Source: Chalciporus piperatus
Taxonomy: Eukaryota > Basidiomycota > Agaricomycetes > Boletales > Boletaceae
Assembly (NCBI GenBank): GCA_038093975.1
Contig: JBBPTG010000021.1
Span: 124,001-188,000, forward strand
Reading direction: 5' to 3'
Length of the DNA stretch: 64,000 bases
The notes under the pieces are model-generated. The model searched no databases. It worked only from the letters and a program-made list of their open reading frames with translations, and was not told the origin of the DNA. Positions within the stretch are counted from its first letter, which is position 1, and each line of letters begins with the position of its first letter. Shown in pieces: positions 49,600 through 60,917 of this stretch. Position numbers and translations under genes: made by a program.

Positions 49600-50780
49600 T
49601 CAATGCGGCAACTTCATCAGAACCCTACTGATCGCCAAGACAGCTACAGCACCCAACACAAAGCCCGATGCAAAACTCCTCCGATCTCCAAGCACCGAAT
49701 CTTTAGATCCACCAGCCGACGCCTTGCTCTGAGGCTTCGTCTGCTGACACTCTTCTTTATCGAAGCGACTCTGCGGGGTAATGCTAAGAATAGCGTCGGG
49801 GGCCGTAGCCAGGCCTGGAAGGCCATCCAAGGAGAACATATTCTTCAGGAGCCAGTACCCGCGGAGGGACGGGGGTGCCGCCGCCCCTTTCGCCTTCAAT
49901 ATATCTTGACAGGAAGGAACGAGGGTTCGGTATTGATCGGGATCAGATTTCTGTTTCTGTCGGCTGGCGTCATCCGCAGCGACTCGGTCGCCACTCTCGG
50001 TCTTGTCAAAGAACTGAAGGAGTTGGGTTCGGTGCCTAACGAAGTCGTAGTATGGAACTGCGTAACCGCACGACTGTATGTCCATCGTTCGTAAGTACAA
50101 GATGTAAATCACATGTCAGATGAAAGTGAGCTGAGAGCTCCAGGGGTGGAGAGGGCTGCCAGTGAACCAGGGGGTGGAGGTATAGCTGTGTAAAAGTGTA
50201 CGTACCGTCCCAACTTGGTAAACGTCGATGACGACGGCGGCGCGCGAGCCTGGTTTACGGGTACCCGCGGGGATAAGTGCGTTGTATTCGGGGGTACCGT
50301 ATTCGTGGACAGTGCCTTCAAGTTTGACGTCAAAAACAGCATGTCTCAGTATGATACGGGTACATGTGGAATGGAACAAGACGCGCGCAGGCGGTGAGAA
50401 AAGAGAACAAGGATAAACGCCAACGTACCGACGCCAAACAGCCTCACGATTCTCGGCGGACCTTCGAATGCACAGAACATGATCGTGATCCGGCCATTCT
50501 CGCGGAGGTGCGATATGGTCTCGACCCCTGAGCGCCGGTGATGAGAGTTTATATGTCACGGTACAGGGTGGCTGCATGCTGCGCAGTACGTACCACTCCC
50601 AGAGAGATCTTCGTACCAGACACGCGTCGAGTTCACGACGTGGAAAGAATCAGCTGTTCCTTTCGGGGAGACGTTGACGTGACCGTGGGCACTGAGCGGG
50701 GCAGATGCGACCCAGAACAGATGTTGTTTGTTGATCCAGCCGAGGAGGAAGTCGGGGATTTCGTCGAAGAATTTGCCCAT
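49600..50780 (-). CDS. PNPOX-like FMN-binding protein, tail-anchored
   Basis: This is a fungal member of the pyridoxamine-5'-phosphate oxidase-like split-barrel group, usually FMN-binding. It starts at 50780 (MGKFFDEIPDFLLGWINKQH). The core strands LFWVASAPLSAHGHVNVSPK, FHVVNSTRVWYEDLSGSG and ETISHLRENGRITIMFCAFE are the family's signature, followed by PPRIVRLFG. After introns come GTVHEYGTPEY and SCGYAVPYYDF, which are also characteristic. Four exons are joined in frame. The last 25 residues (SFASGFVLGAVAVLAISRVL) are a hydrophobic helix followed by MKLPH, suggesting a C-terminal tail anchor in an organelle or ER membrane (inference). The substrate is unknown. The barrel appears complete. 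Confidence 0.82.
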
Positions 50781-51831
50781 AGTTCAACGATAGTGAAGGG
50801 GATGATGGTGACCTTGAGCTTCACTCCAAGGTTGGGTATTGACTCGGAGTCACATGGGAGCAGGGCGCTTGCTGGGCTGGCAGGAGATGGCCGAAGCATG
50901 CCCGAACGATGACATTACATCGCCGGAAGTCCGACGCGACCAACACCTGACTTCACCACATGCTTCTCTACATAATGCTTCCACACCAATCTTTGTCTGG
51001 TCGGACGGATCCTCAAAATTAATATATGGCCGACAGAGGTCAGGCAAGTCAGGAACACGAGACTTCAAGACTTCACTGAGGGCAGCTTCGGAGTAGCTGT
51101 CACCAAGACAGCAAAACGCCTCTTCCACCGTTTGCGCTGAATCATTCATAGACATGCTAAGTGACTATACCCGCACTGATGAATTCGTCGTGCACCAGGC
51201 TGCATGGTACTCGAAAGTTTCCCGCATCAGTAGAGTCGCTCTGTGCGTTTCCAAGATGACTGACTTGCGAAAATGCCCGCCGGTGATGACATGACACGGT
51301 AAGTAACATGTAACTTTGGTTGTATACCGGTTTCAATGTGTCTTCGTGCACGGTGACTTATCCCGCAGAGCTACGCCAGACGCAAACAGAAGAGAAGAAG
51401 TGAACCAAACCCCCGACCATTATCATACCCCACCCGATGATAAACGAATGAGGACGTTTGATTAGCACCAAGGAGGGAAGCGATCTGCACAGTCAAAAAG
51501 GCGACCCGACGTTCATTTACCCGGAAAGTGAGACTAAGATGTGGTCATGGGAGCTCTGATGGTTCACTTTGTGTCACATAGGGGCATGCAGGATTCTATC
51601 ATATCCGAAGCTCTTTTCAGGGCGAATGGTGACTTTAACTCACTTTAGCACAACGTGCGCAACTTAAGACACGTCAGGAGATCGTTCGTCACATAAACTG
51701 TACGTCTCTCATCGACAATTTTCCACAGTATATGTTATGATATAAGAAAAGTCTCCACGACGTTTCCACGAATTTGTCGCCCCAAAATTGAGGCTTGACT
51801 TGCTCGCTTCCAAAGAGTGCCAGCGTCTCGA
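50781..51831. other. Spacer
   Basis: This is upstream DNA of the PNPOX-like gene. A 101-codon minus-strand frame at 50850-51155 is open but unrecognised and is not called. Confidence 0.4.
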
Positions 51832-53479
51832 ATGAGTACGAGTTTGGGAGTTGCATGTTTATTTAAACGACACAGAAAACGTCTCGCATGCAAAGTGTCA
51901 AGCCCCCCTCGCGGGATCGCGATCAATGACAGTGTGGACGGTGGGGGCTTCTATGCGCCAATTTATTGGGGTGAGCAACAGTCTATACGTTATTATAAAC
52001 TGGCTCCCTCTAATGTTGATATGCACCCGCGAACGCAGGCTTTGTGTTGGCTACATCGTAAATGGACCATCTCCCGTGACGCGTTCTTTTCGGCTTTAGG
52101 TTCCTCGGAACGACCTTTGTCCAGGCGTATACCTACTTCGACCACAACACTGATGAATTAGTGATTCAAATTTTGGTTCGTGAGATTCTTCCGTCAAAGT
52201 GTACTGCAAAGGCTCGTCTGATCATTCCAGCTCTGCTAGGTCGCAATAGTCATGTGGGTGAAGTATCGATTTTTAAGGGTAATGGTTCAAAACTCGTCCC
52301 AGCATCCTCGACACCGCAGACACCGGAATGATCGCAGTGACGTACCATTACTTTGTGCGTGATTCTGAAGCTTACTCTTCACTCGCTGGTTCCAGATCGA
52401 AAACTTTGGCAATTACAATACCTTTGGTAGTGTCGTCCCGTACTAAGCGGACAGTCTGTTGGAAGCTCTGCGCCATTGACCGTTGGATTTTTAGCCCATG
52501 GTTTTTGGAGACCGGATTGACTTCCGTGGTCACTGATGTATGTGCAATTTATCTGAGGCGTTAATTGATGTGGATGCAACTGTCTTCAAGCGTGCAGATT
52601 TTCTTCGTCACAAGGATCTATTTGAGTAAGCAGCATCCCTGTCAGTGCGTGACACTTCTAAGACCACAGTATAGTTATGCGACAGTATCCCGTCCTGATG
52701 CAGTGCGACAAGCTATTACCCTTGTTGGTTGTCAGTTCTCACCTTGATCAATGTGATCTTTGATCGTTGGCCTGACCTGATCCTTTTAGTTCGCTTCAGC
52801 GATAGCAGGTCTAGGTCAGTTCTCTAATCAGCATACAGATACAGTTGATACCACGGCCTGAACTTGGGCTTGCAACAGGGGCAGGTTTAGGTATATACAC
52901 CTTCGCACAGGGTGGATTATTCTGCTAAACCCCAAACAGCTAAAATGGTGCTAGCAACAATCCTGTCAGTTTGGTCGATGTGTGATAACAATATGCTCGT
53001 GAGTGTCTGTAAGGGTTCCCACTTTCACGACGGGGCTTTGCTGACTTCGTCGTCGAAGCTTGTAACCTGTTTTGGGGAGGGACTTTCTGCCATGTCCGGC
53101 ATCGTCACCTCCACACTTTGTTATATTCTTTCCTCAACTCCTGGTGGTGTCAAGAAACAAGTTTTCATTTCCTTACCGAAAACCACCAGCTGATACTCTG
53201 CCAATGCTCAAGAAGCAAATTTCGTATACGGAAGTTGTCCTTCTTTGTACTGACACGAGGTGTTCTGGTGACTATCTTGCAAATCGGTACACTGGCGGCC
53301 TATGCCAGCGCCACTTTCGACTTGTACTGGTGAGAAAGACACTCTAAGTGGACTTATATTGCTGACCGTCGCTTGGTGTTCAAGAATGTCGTTTGACTTG
53401 TGCAAAAGTAAACCATATACCAACACGCTGCGTCTCTGCTTGCATAATGGTTGGTCGACACGCATGATAGTTGCGATGT
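51832..53479 (+). CDS. DUF6534-like membrane protein, second copy, possibly broken
   Basis: This is a paralogue of the gene at 28.2-30.2 kb, on the opposite strand. Matching blocks in order are GGGFYAPIYWG, FVQAYTYFDHNTDE, ILDTADTGMIAVTYHYF, IENFGNYNTFGSVVPPW, FLETGLTSVVTD, SAMSGIVTSTLCYILSS, RGVLVTILQIGTLAAYASAT and MSFDLCKSKPYTNTL. Intron positions match the paralogue, for instance after IYWG, after YHYF/DHYL and before the PPW/PPAW block. At the last junction the first paralogue reads TG|G (Trp), whereas this copy reads TG|A, a stop, so the last 25 or so residues may be lost. The N-terminal start (ATG 51832) is uncertain because the family usually starts closer to the first helix. The 3' limit is given for the longest family match. 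Confidence 0.6.
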
Positions 53480-54035
53480 AAGTCACTACTCCCTTCGTCA
53501 TGAAGGTGTTTCAGTGACCTATTACGAACGCGTGAAATGAGTTTAGCATGGCCGACAGCGAGCATTTCGAGGTCCGGCGTACTTTTTGCTTTCCATGGTT
53601 GATTTCGGCGTTGCCACTCCGGGTGTCCTCTCGCTCAAGACTCGGATCCCATTGATATTTTAGTGTACATACCGTTGTATTTTGACGATGATGCTTGAGC
53701 AGATCAAATGAAAGGTGTCCACTCGAATAACTCTGTGCTTTAGCCGCCTTGAGCTTGAGCCTTGAGGGACCCTGTACTCGATTCGGTTTGTTAGAGTAAC
53801 AATTTACCCCAAGTTACGGTAATGCCACCGACTCTCCCCACACACTGACATTCACTCATCCACCAAGCTTGCTTCCCGTCAATCGCTCAGTCCACCTTTT
53901 CATCCTCGCAGCCCCGCTGCTGAGTATTTTTCACCGCCCATACGTCGCCTGGCGACAGTTGGGGAGTCCGAGGACCACCGCCCGAACTTGAGCCAACTCG
54001 TACATTCATTCTCACTTACCAAGGAGATCGAGATT
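53480..54035. other. Spacer / leader of next gene
   Basis: The region from about 53830 to 54035 is pyrimidine-rich and probably the leader of the following gene. Nothing else was seen. Confidence 0.4.
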
Positions 54036-56066
54036 ATGACTACAACGGGTGCACGAGGCGCTGGTGCTCACAAGGACAATGTACGTCTGTATGAAAAAAC
54101 CCTGTCCCTTGGCGGCTCGCTAATCGACCTCGTATACAAGTCTCCGACTTCTCGCAACCTCCTCTCCGGATCTTCAGGCGACGACTCCGAGAGATCTTCC
54201 CGTCTAGCGTCCACGCCCACGACTACAACGAACTCGGATACGCCATTGACGCCCACCCGAGGTCGGTCGAACACACGCTACCCAGATTCGCTCGGCAGAG
54301 TCCCACTTCATCGTCGTGGCACGTCCAAGACATATGAACGCCTCGAGGATCTCCTTCGAGAAGCAGGCTACAAAGAAACGCGTGTGTTTACGCCAGAGGC
54401 TGAGAGGAATGCAAAGTCAGCGACTGAGAAGCAGGAGAGAGATGCAGGTCATGGGATGCGGGGAGGGGTTGGAGTCGTGGTGGATTTCTTTGCGGGACTC
54501 GTGAGCCGAGGATCGAGCATATCTCGAGAAGCGCCGTCGGAGAACGGCTTGGAACATGCTTGGTCGCCCCCGCCGTCGCCATCGCTTCGTACAATACATG
54601 CGACAGACAAGAAGAATACACGACCATCATCGACTATCTCTCTTTCCCGCAATGGTTCCTCAGATAACTTGCATAGGACGACTCGCACACACATTGACCT
54701 ATCCACCGACATACCACCGAAACGAACACATGCGTATCATGTCGTCCAACGCCACCAATCTTCTCAAGGACTGCCTCATCAATCATATTCGCATCTCAAG
54801 CCACAACATCACCAACATCGCCATCACCAACATAATTCTCACCATCATCATCACCACCTCAATAATCATTCATCCAAACCATCTAATCAAGCAAATCCGC
54901 CCAACGCCCGTGCTTACCTACGGCATATGGCATCAGCTCCGAATATACAGCCACTCGTCAAGCGGCCATCATTGTCTGAAATGTCCCTCAGGTCGCATGC
55001 ACTCGGACGGGAGCATAGGGCCAGCATGCGCCGGACACTCCTTCTCAACGATGAAGATAGTATCATTGAATCTGACTACGATCCACAATCTCGGGTACTC
55101 GTCGAGGACAACGAACACGAGGCACATCCGCCAATGCCTCGAAATTGGCTGGAATCTGTCGCAAAGGCACTCCTGGCTGGCTCTGGTGGTCCCGCCGCCG
55201 TTTTATCGGACAGTGCATCTGCGAAGTCGTCCTCAACGCGGAAAAGTTCTGCGTTGTCCGACAAATCAAATCAGATAAGGGGAAGAGGGGCTGCACGAGG
55301 CGGGGCCGGAGGGGCGAAACCGCCATTGCTTTGCGCACAGGTTCAGGATTTGAAGGCGAAGACGATCGAGGGTCAAGTGTCGTGTACGAGTGTTATGTGT
55401 CGTTCTGCGCCTACCTCACGAGCAAACTCACGCGTGCGCGGTGGTACTCGCGATGGTCGTCTCAACGGAAGGAATCCCACAAGGAGAAGAGGAGTGGATG
55501 CAACGGCTCGGGATCACCGGCCGAGGGGCAAGGAGCGGAGTAACGACATCCTGCCGTCACTAGCCAGAACGAAGGCGGAGAACGACGATTGGATGGCACC
55601 TCGCCATCGCTATTTGGGTGGATGGGGAATGGACTCTGCTGCCATCACGCACCCGCCGGATGGTACCTCGTCCAACGAAAGTGACGAAGAAGACGACGAA
55701 GACGAAGGAGAGCTCGGATTAGATCGTTTGCTCGTTCCCGCTAGACGACAACACTCTATTCAGAGTTTACGGAAACATCTACAGCGGCCCCGATCTCAGG
55801 CTCCAATAGGACGCGGTATGCCTCCTCCGAGCTTACCCAGAAGCGGACGGACGAGTCCGTTCGGAGGAGCAACATCTGGCCGACATGATCTAGAAGACTC
55901 CTCATGGGGCACCAGTCGTGGCCGGGGATGGTTAGCAAGCCAAACCGGCGAGGATGGTGAGGAGGAGGGATACACCTCCCGTTCAGAAGTTGGGTCCGGA
56001 AGGTCCAGTACGAAGTGGAGGCGAGGGATTCCTGGACCGTGGGCCCAATGGACGACGGCATCGTGA
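54036..56066 (+). CDS. Large disordered His-rich hypothetical protein
   Basis: This is a single uninterrupted frame of about 676 codons, unusual in this intron-rich window. The start chosen is the ATG at 54036 (MTTTGARGAGAHKDNVRLYE). The N-terminal 40 residues may be ordered (LYEKTLSLGGSLIDLVYKS); a short helical segment TYERLEDLLREAGYKE follows. The rest is low complexity: Ser/Pro/Arg-rich stretches, a His-rich tract near residues 265-295 (HHQHNSHHHHHHLNNH), an acidic block (ESDEEDDEDEGELGLDRLL) and Arg/Gly-rich ends. No enzyme motif is visible. At the stop, TCGTGAGTC could instead be a GTGAGT donor, so another exon is possible. I do not recognise a described family. Confidence 0.7.
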   Translation: MTTTGARGAGAHKDNVRLYEKTLSLGGSLIDLVYKSPTSRNLLSGSSGDDSERSSRLASTPTTTTNSDTPLTPTRGRSNTRYPDSLGRVPLHRRGTSKTYERLEDLLREAGYKETRVFTPEAERNAKSATEKQERDAGHGMRGGVGVVVDFFAGLVSRGSSISREAPSENGLEHAWSPPPSPSLRTIHATDKKNTRPSSTISLSRNGSSDNLHRTTRTHIDLSTDIPPKRTHAYHVVQRHQSSQGLPHQSYSHLKPQHHQHRHHQHNSHHHHHHLNNHSSKPSNQANPPNARAYLRHMASAPNIQPLVKRPSLSEMSLRSHALGREHRASMRRTLLLNDEDSIIESDYDPQSRVLVEDNEHEAHPPMPRNWLESVAKALLAGSGGPAAVLSDSASAKSSSTRKSSALSDKSNQIRGRGAARGGAGGAKPPLLCAQVQDLKAKTIEGQVSCTSVMCRSAPTSRANSRVRGGTRDGRLNGRNPTRRRGVDATARDHRPRGKERSNDILPSLARTKAENDDWMAPRHRYLGGWGMDSAAITHPPDGTSSNESDEEDDEDEGELGLDRLLVPARRQHSIQSLRKHLQRPRSQAPIGRGMPPPSLPRSGRTSPFGGATSGRHDLEDSSWGTSRGRGWLASQTGEDGEEEGYTSRSEVGSGRSSTKWRRGIPGPWAQWTTAS

Positions 56067-58033
56067 GTCTGTGTTGCTGTTTGAATGAATTTAACGATCG
56101 TACTGTTTATTTCTGCTCACTTTTTTTCTGCAATGTGGGGGCCCATCGTGTATGTTTGAAGCATTTGAAACTTCTTTGATCCCAGTTAACTTAGCACTCT
56201 TTTGCCGTCGGTCGAGTTCCTCACAACAACGTAGTCATGTATTTAATTACGATAGATATAATCTTTGTAGCGCATGAGGCATGTATGCTGCATGGTGTTC
56301 TCGCAGGTGGGATAAAGATTTGATCAAGAGAGTGGCTCACTATCTGGACAGTGGACGCAAAAGTGATTGTGGGTCTGCATCGGTTTCCTGCTCGACTCTC
56401 CATCTTGATCTAGGAGTTCTCAGTGTCAGAGCATAATAAGAGGTTTGTTATAATTTGACCTGGTGATGCAGTTTTGGTCGAGTCACAACGTCCCGAATGT
56501 AAGTTACCGCCCCCAAGTCGCGGATGTTGAACCTGCCCTGCGAGCGTATTCAAATAACAGTCGCTCGTGCAAGCAGCGACGCAATGAGCCCGACTCTCGC
56601 AATGGCCGCCTTAAGGTGTGCGTGCACAACTGGACAACCTGAATTTTTAGCAAGGGTAAAGGTTTCGAGTTTGCCTGCATCTCCGATCATGAATGTCCAT
56701 GCCCAAGTATCTCAAGTAGAAAAACTCCACTGCTTGTATTTGAGATAGTCGGATTCAGATTCATTCGACTCTGCCGTTACGAACTTTGATTTCGTACATT
56801 TGCGATGCTGTCTGGGTCAAGGATCCGTCGAACATGAAGAGAAAAGTCACCAACTTTCAGGTTGCCATAGACCCGGGTGCGAATCCATAGCCATACTAGT
56901 AAACGTATAAGCTATAGGCTGCATAGAGGGTGGCGGGATTGCGATCCCCCAATTAGTTCCTTGTCAGTACTACCCCTTGAGTCATCGACCTGGTTTTTTA
57001 CGGTTGTAACGACGCTTTCCTTGGGGGAAACAGAGGATCTTCGCCCATTTTGTAATAGTATTGCGTCGCCTTGTGTGGAATGTGATAGCGCCTTGACCAC
57101 GAGCAGTATAACACGAAGACCTACGTGTCATTCTTGCACGTTTTTTCCTTGCGGACTGGGCAAACAAGTTCGCGATGTGTATGCACGACCCCAGGATTAC
57201 GGTCGTATCCTGGATTTACGAGCCAAGTGGGGGGTGAGATCTAGAGGTCGACTGAGAGAGATTTACTTGGGGGTGTTGACCACCACGGTCGTCAGCGGCG
57301 TCGACAAGTCTCGACTCTCTCGAGGCACGCTCAACCGGGCGTGCTGTCGAATCGGGAGAGGATCGCGAGCAGGTTCAGGTTCAGTCTCCGCGAAATTCCT
57401 CCTGTAGCCAGTTCCAACTTGAAATAACTTGGACTTTTACGAGTACTACTAGTAGCAGTACACCGCTACACGCAGAAGGACAACGGACTGCACGACGAGG
57501 TCGTGTTTGGTCGATGTATATCAGCGCGGAGCATCCCTGCGAGTCCTCAGTGTAAGTTTCATTGCCAATGTATCTCAGCTGAATTGGTATCGCAGCCTGT
57601 GCACGCGTGCACCATCATGGGACCACCGTGGCGTCCACACTCATCAGCTTCTCCTGCAACGTTCTTCATGATGTGTCCCTTATCAAGTCAGGGACTTTGG
57701 ACGTTTTCAATGGTCACACTGCGGGCTTCATTTCTCGAATCCTATGTGAAACAACAACATGACTGGGGACACGTATGTACCTTCGATGATCTCCTGTAAT
57801 AAGGCATTTGGGATCCTTGGTTCCTTGGGGCAGTTCTTGTCACATCCTGAGCTTCCTCAACAGATACACGGAATGTCGATCTGTTCGCATGCCTCATGTT
57901 CGAATGCACCGCCATGGTGAGAACGAGGACTCTCCTGTATTGGAGATCCTGTATTGGGGAGGACACATAAAGCCGCTTTCCGCCCCTCACCCTCGTAGCT
58001 CCCTCCATCATACCAACACTTTAGTCGTTGACC
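56067..58033. other. Gene-poor spacer
   Basis: This is about 2 kb. An open frame at 56877-57407 (176 codons) has erratic composition and no motif, and is not called. No repeat or RNA gene was recognised. The end holds the leader of the dynamin-like gene. Confidence 0.4.
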
Positions 58034-60896
58034 ATGAACATGAGCTTCAATCTGAACGGCAGACGCAAGACCGCTAGACAGAGCACGCCATCTGGGCAAC
58101 AGTCGGCATCGCAGTCTTCCAGAGACGATAGTTGGGAAGACCTTGACATCTCATCCACGGAGTATGCACGCACTCGTAGGGAACTAATGCAGTTGATAAA
58201 TGACCTGCGCTCAATGGGGTACGCAGCCAATGATCTAACTGCTCCGTATCACTAATACGTCTTTCCTAGTGCCGAGGCGCTCAAGATCGATCTTCCATCC
58301 ATTGTCGTCATCGGCGGCCAGTCAGGTATGTGTCCACTCCACCTCGACACTTATTGGTCGTTGAGCTCGACTAATTCCATCTCGTCAGCCGGAAAGAGCT
58401 CTCTTGTCGAAGCCGTGAGCGGAGTGAGTTATCCAAATTCGCATCCCCTTGAAAAGCGCCTGATAGATCTCTGTAGGTGAGCGTTCCCAGAGATAGCGGG
58501 ACCTGCACTCGGTTCGTTTGTATCTCACTCTCACGCATCCCGTCCTTATCTTCCTCAACAGGTGCCCGATGGAGTGCACCATGTCGAGCAGTGCCACCAC
58601 CTGGTCCTGCATCATCAAACTTCGTTTTGACTACGACTCAAGCGGGAGTTCCACGCATAATCACAAAGTGGTCGCCTTTGGACCAAAAATTACTGATCGA
58701 AACGAGGTGGATGTATGGTTGCGTCGGGCACAAGCAGCAATTCTCAACCCGCACCTCCCGCCGGAAAGCTTTCACAAGAAAAGCATCGTAGAACTGAGAA
58801 ACTTCAGCTCCCCCAGTACTCTCAAGTTCTCGAGGAACGTGGTTACTATCTTGATCGAAGACCCTGATGCCACCGACTTGTCCTTCGTGGACTTGCCGGG
58901 TTAGTACGGTAATTGGTGTGAATTTTTGTGCTGACCATTCTCTTAGGGTTGATCCAAAATGAGGAACAGAGCGTGCTGGACACAGTGCAAGATCTGACTA
59001 CGTCTTACATCAGTCGACCGAATACAATCATCCTGACTACAATTCCGATGAGTGGTAAAATGCAGACTTTTATTAGTCCAGCGATGTTTCTAATTCCTTG
59101 TTCTCTGTTCAGACGATATACAAAATCAGCAGTCTGTGAGGCTCGCGAGGGAAGCCGATCCCGAGGGAGAACGCACCATAGGTCCGTCCGCGTCTGACCC
59201 ACAGGGCCATGCATTGAAAACGACTCAATAGGGATCCTCACAAAACCTGACATGCTTGGAGAGGGTGCTGTTAACGCCAGAAGGTCCTGGGTTGCTGTTA
59301 TTGAAGGACGTGAACACCCGCTGAAGCACGGATATTATTGTGTTCGCCTTCCTGACGATGCCCAGCGAACGCAGCGACTATCGAGATCCGCGCTCCAACG
59401 CATAGCATCCGAGTACTTTGACACGACTTCGCCATGGAGCGGGGTCACCGACCGCGGCCGGTTCGGCATCCCCGCATTTGTATCAGACATTAGCGTCTTA
59501 CTGGTTAAGCATATCAAAAAAGTGTACGTGCCAATGATCTTTCTCGCACTCACTTCACACTGAACGCGTCATTGTGCAGCCTGCCTCAGCTCCGAGAAGA
59601 TGTCGAACGGCTACTCAAAGCCTGCTTGGACGCGCTTGGCACTTTACCCAAGCCTTTGACAGGGGATCCGGGTACCGAAGTTCTCGTGAGAGTCAACGCG
59701 TTTTGCGACGCTTTCAAAGGCATCGTCGACGGCACCAATGCGGACAAGAGCCTCGCACAGCGCAATCGTGCGCTATACACTATATTCGGTCGGGACATTC
59801 GAGGCACTGCCCCTGATTTCCGACCCTTCGAGGACCCGACCAAGTACATGCCATTCGACACCCTCGATGCTGAGGAGGACAAGGTGGACAGGAATCCTGC
59901 TGTGTCGACCATGGGAGTCCTCGAAGTCCGCAAGACAATCAAAGAGTACGGTTTTCTCAGCTTTGCCATGGCTTGTGATGTTTAAATATTGCCGCAGGTC
60001 AATTGCATGGGAGTTGCCCAACAACATCCCATACGAAGCCAAGACTCGCCTCATTTCCCTGTTCACGAGTATGTGGTCCGCGCCTGCAGAGAAGTGCGTG
60101 GACTCCATCAACGATGTCCTCGACGAGATCCTCCAGGGACTCTTGATGGCCCATTTTGGCCAATTCAGGGCCCTCCATGGCCGAATTTCGTATGTGTCCG
60201 CGTTCTTTGAGTATTATAATGGTTGATTATATCGTCTATGCAGAGACCTTATTCTCCCGGACGTCGAGGAGCACAAGACTAACGCACTCAATGCGGTGAA
60301 GGAGACCTTGGCGCTCGAGATTGCGCCATGTTATACTCAAAACATTGGCGACCTCCAGAGGCTTCGGGACAGGTGGTTCGGGAAGTATAAGCAAGGCCGA
60401 TACAGACATCAAGACTACGAGATCTCCAAGCCCAGGCCTAAAGGGCCCGGAAAGTCCAGCGCTTACCCGCAGTCCCCAGCCGTGTACCGTGACTCCGTGT
60501 ACGCCCAAGAGGTATCACCAGCAGAGCAAGCTTTGGGATACCTTGCTCAGGCCGGTTACGCGAATCTTAGCATTGAAGACTTGGGACGCCTGCACCCTGA
60601 CGATGGATCTGACGATGAATTGAATGTCATGGCCGATGTCCGTGCCTATTTCACGATTGCATACAAGGTATGAAGCATCGTCCAACCACATGATGGTGTA
60701 TTGATCACCTATCGCACAGCGCATCATCGACCATATCCCGCTCGAGATAGAGCACACCTTGCATAGATCTGACTGCTCAGACGCTGTTGTGATAGCTTGG
60801 AACTCAGCGCTCAGCCGTCACCACAACGGCCGGGACCGAGACTACTGGTACCGGTCGAATGAGCTTGTGACACCATCTCTGATCATGAGGTCTTGA
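58034..60896 (+). CDS. Dynamin-superfamily large GTPase, short C-terminus
   Basis: This is a membrane-remodelling GTPase of the dynamin/Mx superfamily. A polar N-terminus (MNMSFNLNGRRKTARQST) precedes the bundle segment RRELMQLINDLRSMG. The G1 P-loop is VVIGGQSAGKSSLVEAVSG, with an intron just before it. G2 falls in VPRDSGTCTRCPME, G3 is DLPG and G4 is TKPD in GILTKPDMLGEG. The middle/stalk domain follows (SLPQLREDVERLLKACLD, then WELPNNIPYEAKTRLISLF). The final exon opens with RIIDHIPLEIEHTL, the start of the GTPase effector domain, but after about 50 residues it stops at 60894-60896 instead of running the usual 80-100. There are at least nine introns. The gene ends only 21 bp before the hydrolase start. 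GTP binding should be intact; self-assembly may be altered. The target membrane is unknown. Confidence 0.85.
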
Positions 60897-60917
60897 TTCT
60901 CGAACTATCTCTCCACC

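Noticed and set aside
50850..51155. 101-codon minus-strand ORF
   Set aside because: It has reasonable composition but no recognisable motif, splice context or neighbour relation; left uncalled.
56877..57407. 176-codon plus-strand ORF
   Set aside because: Irregular composition, scattered Cys and Arg without motif spacing, and no supporting context.
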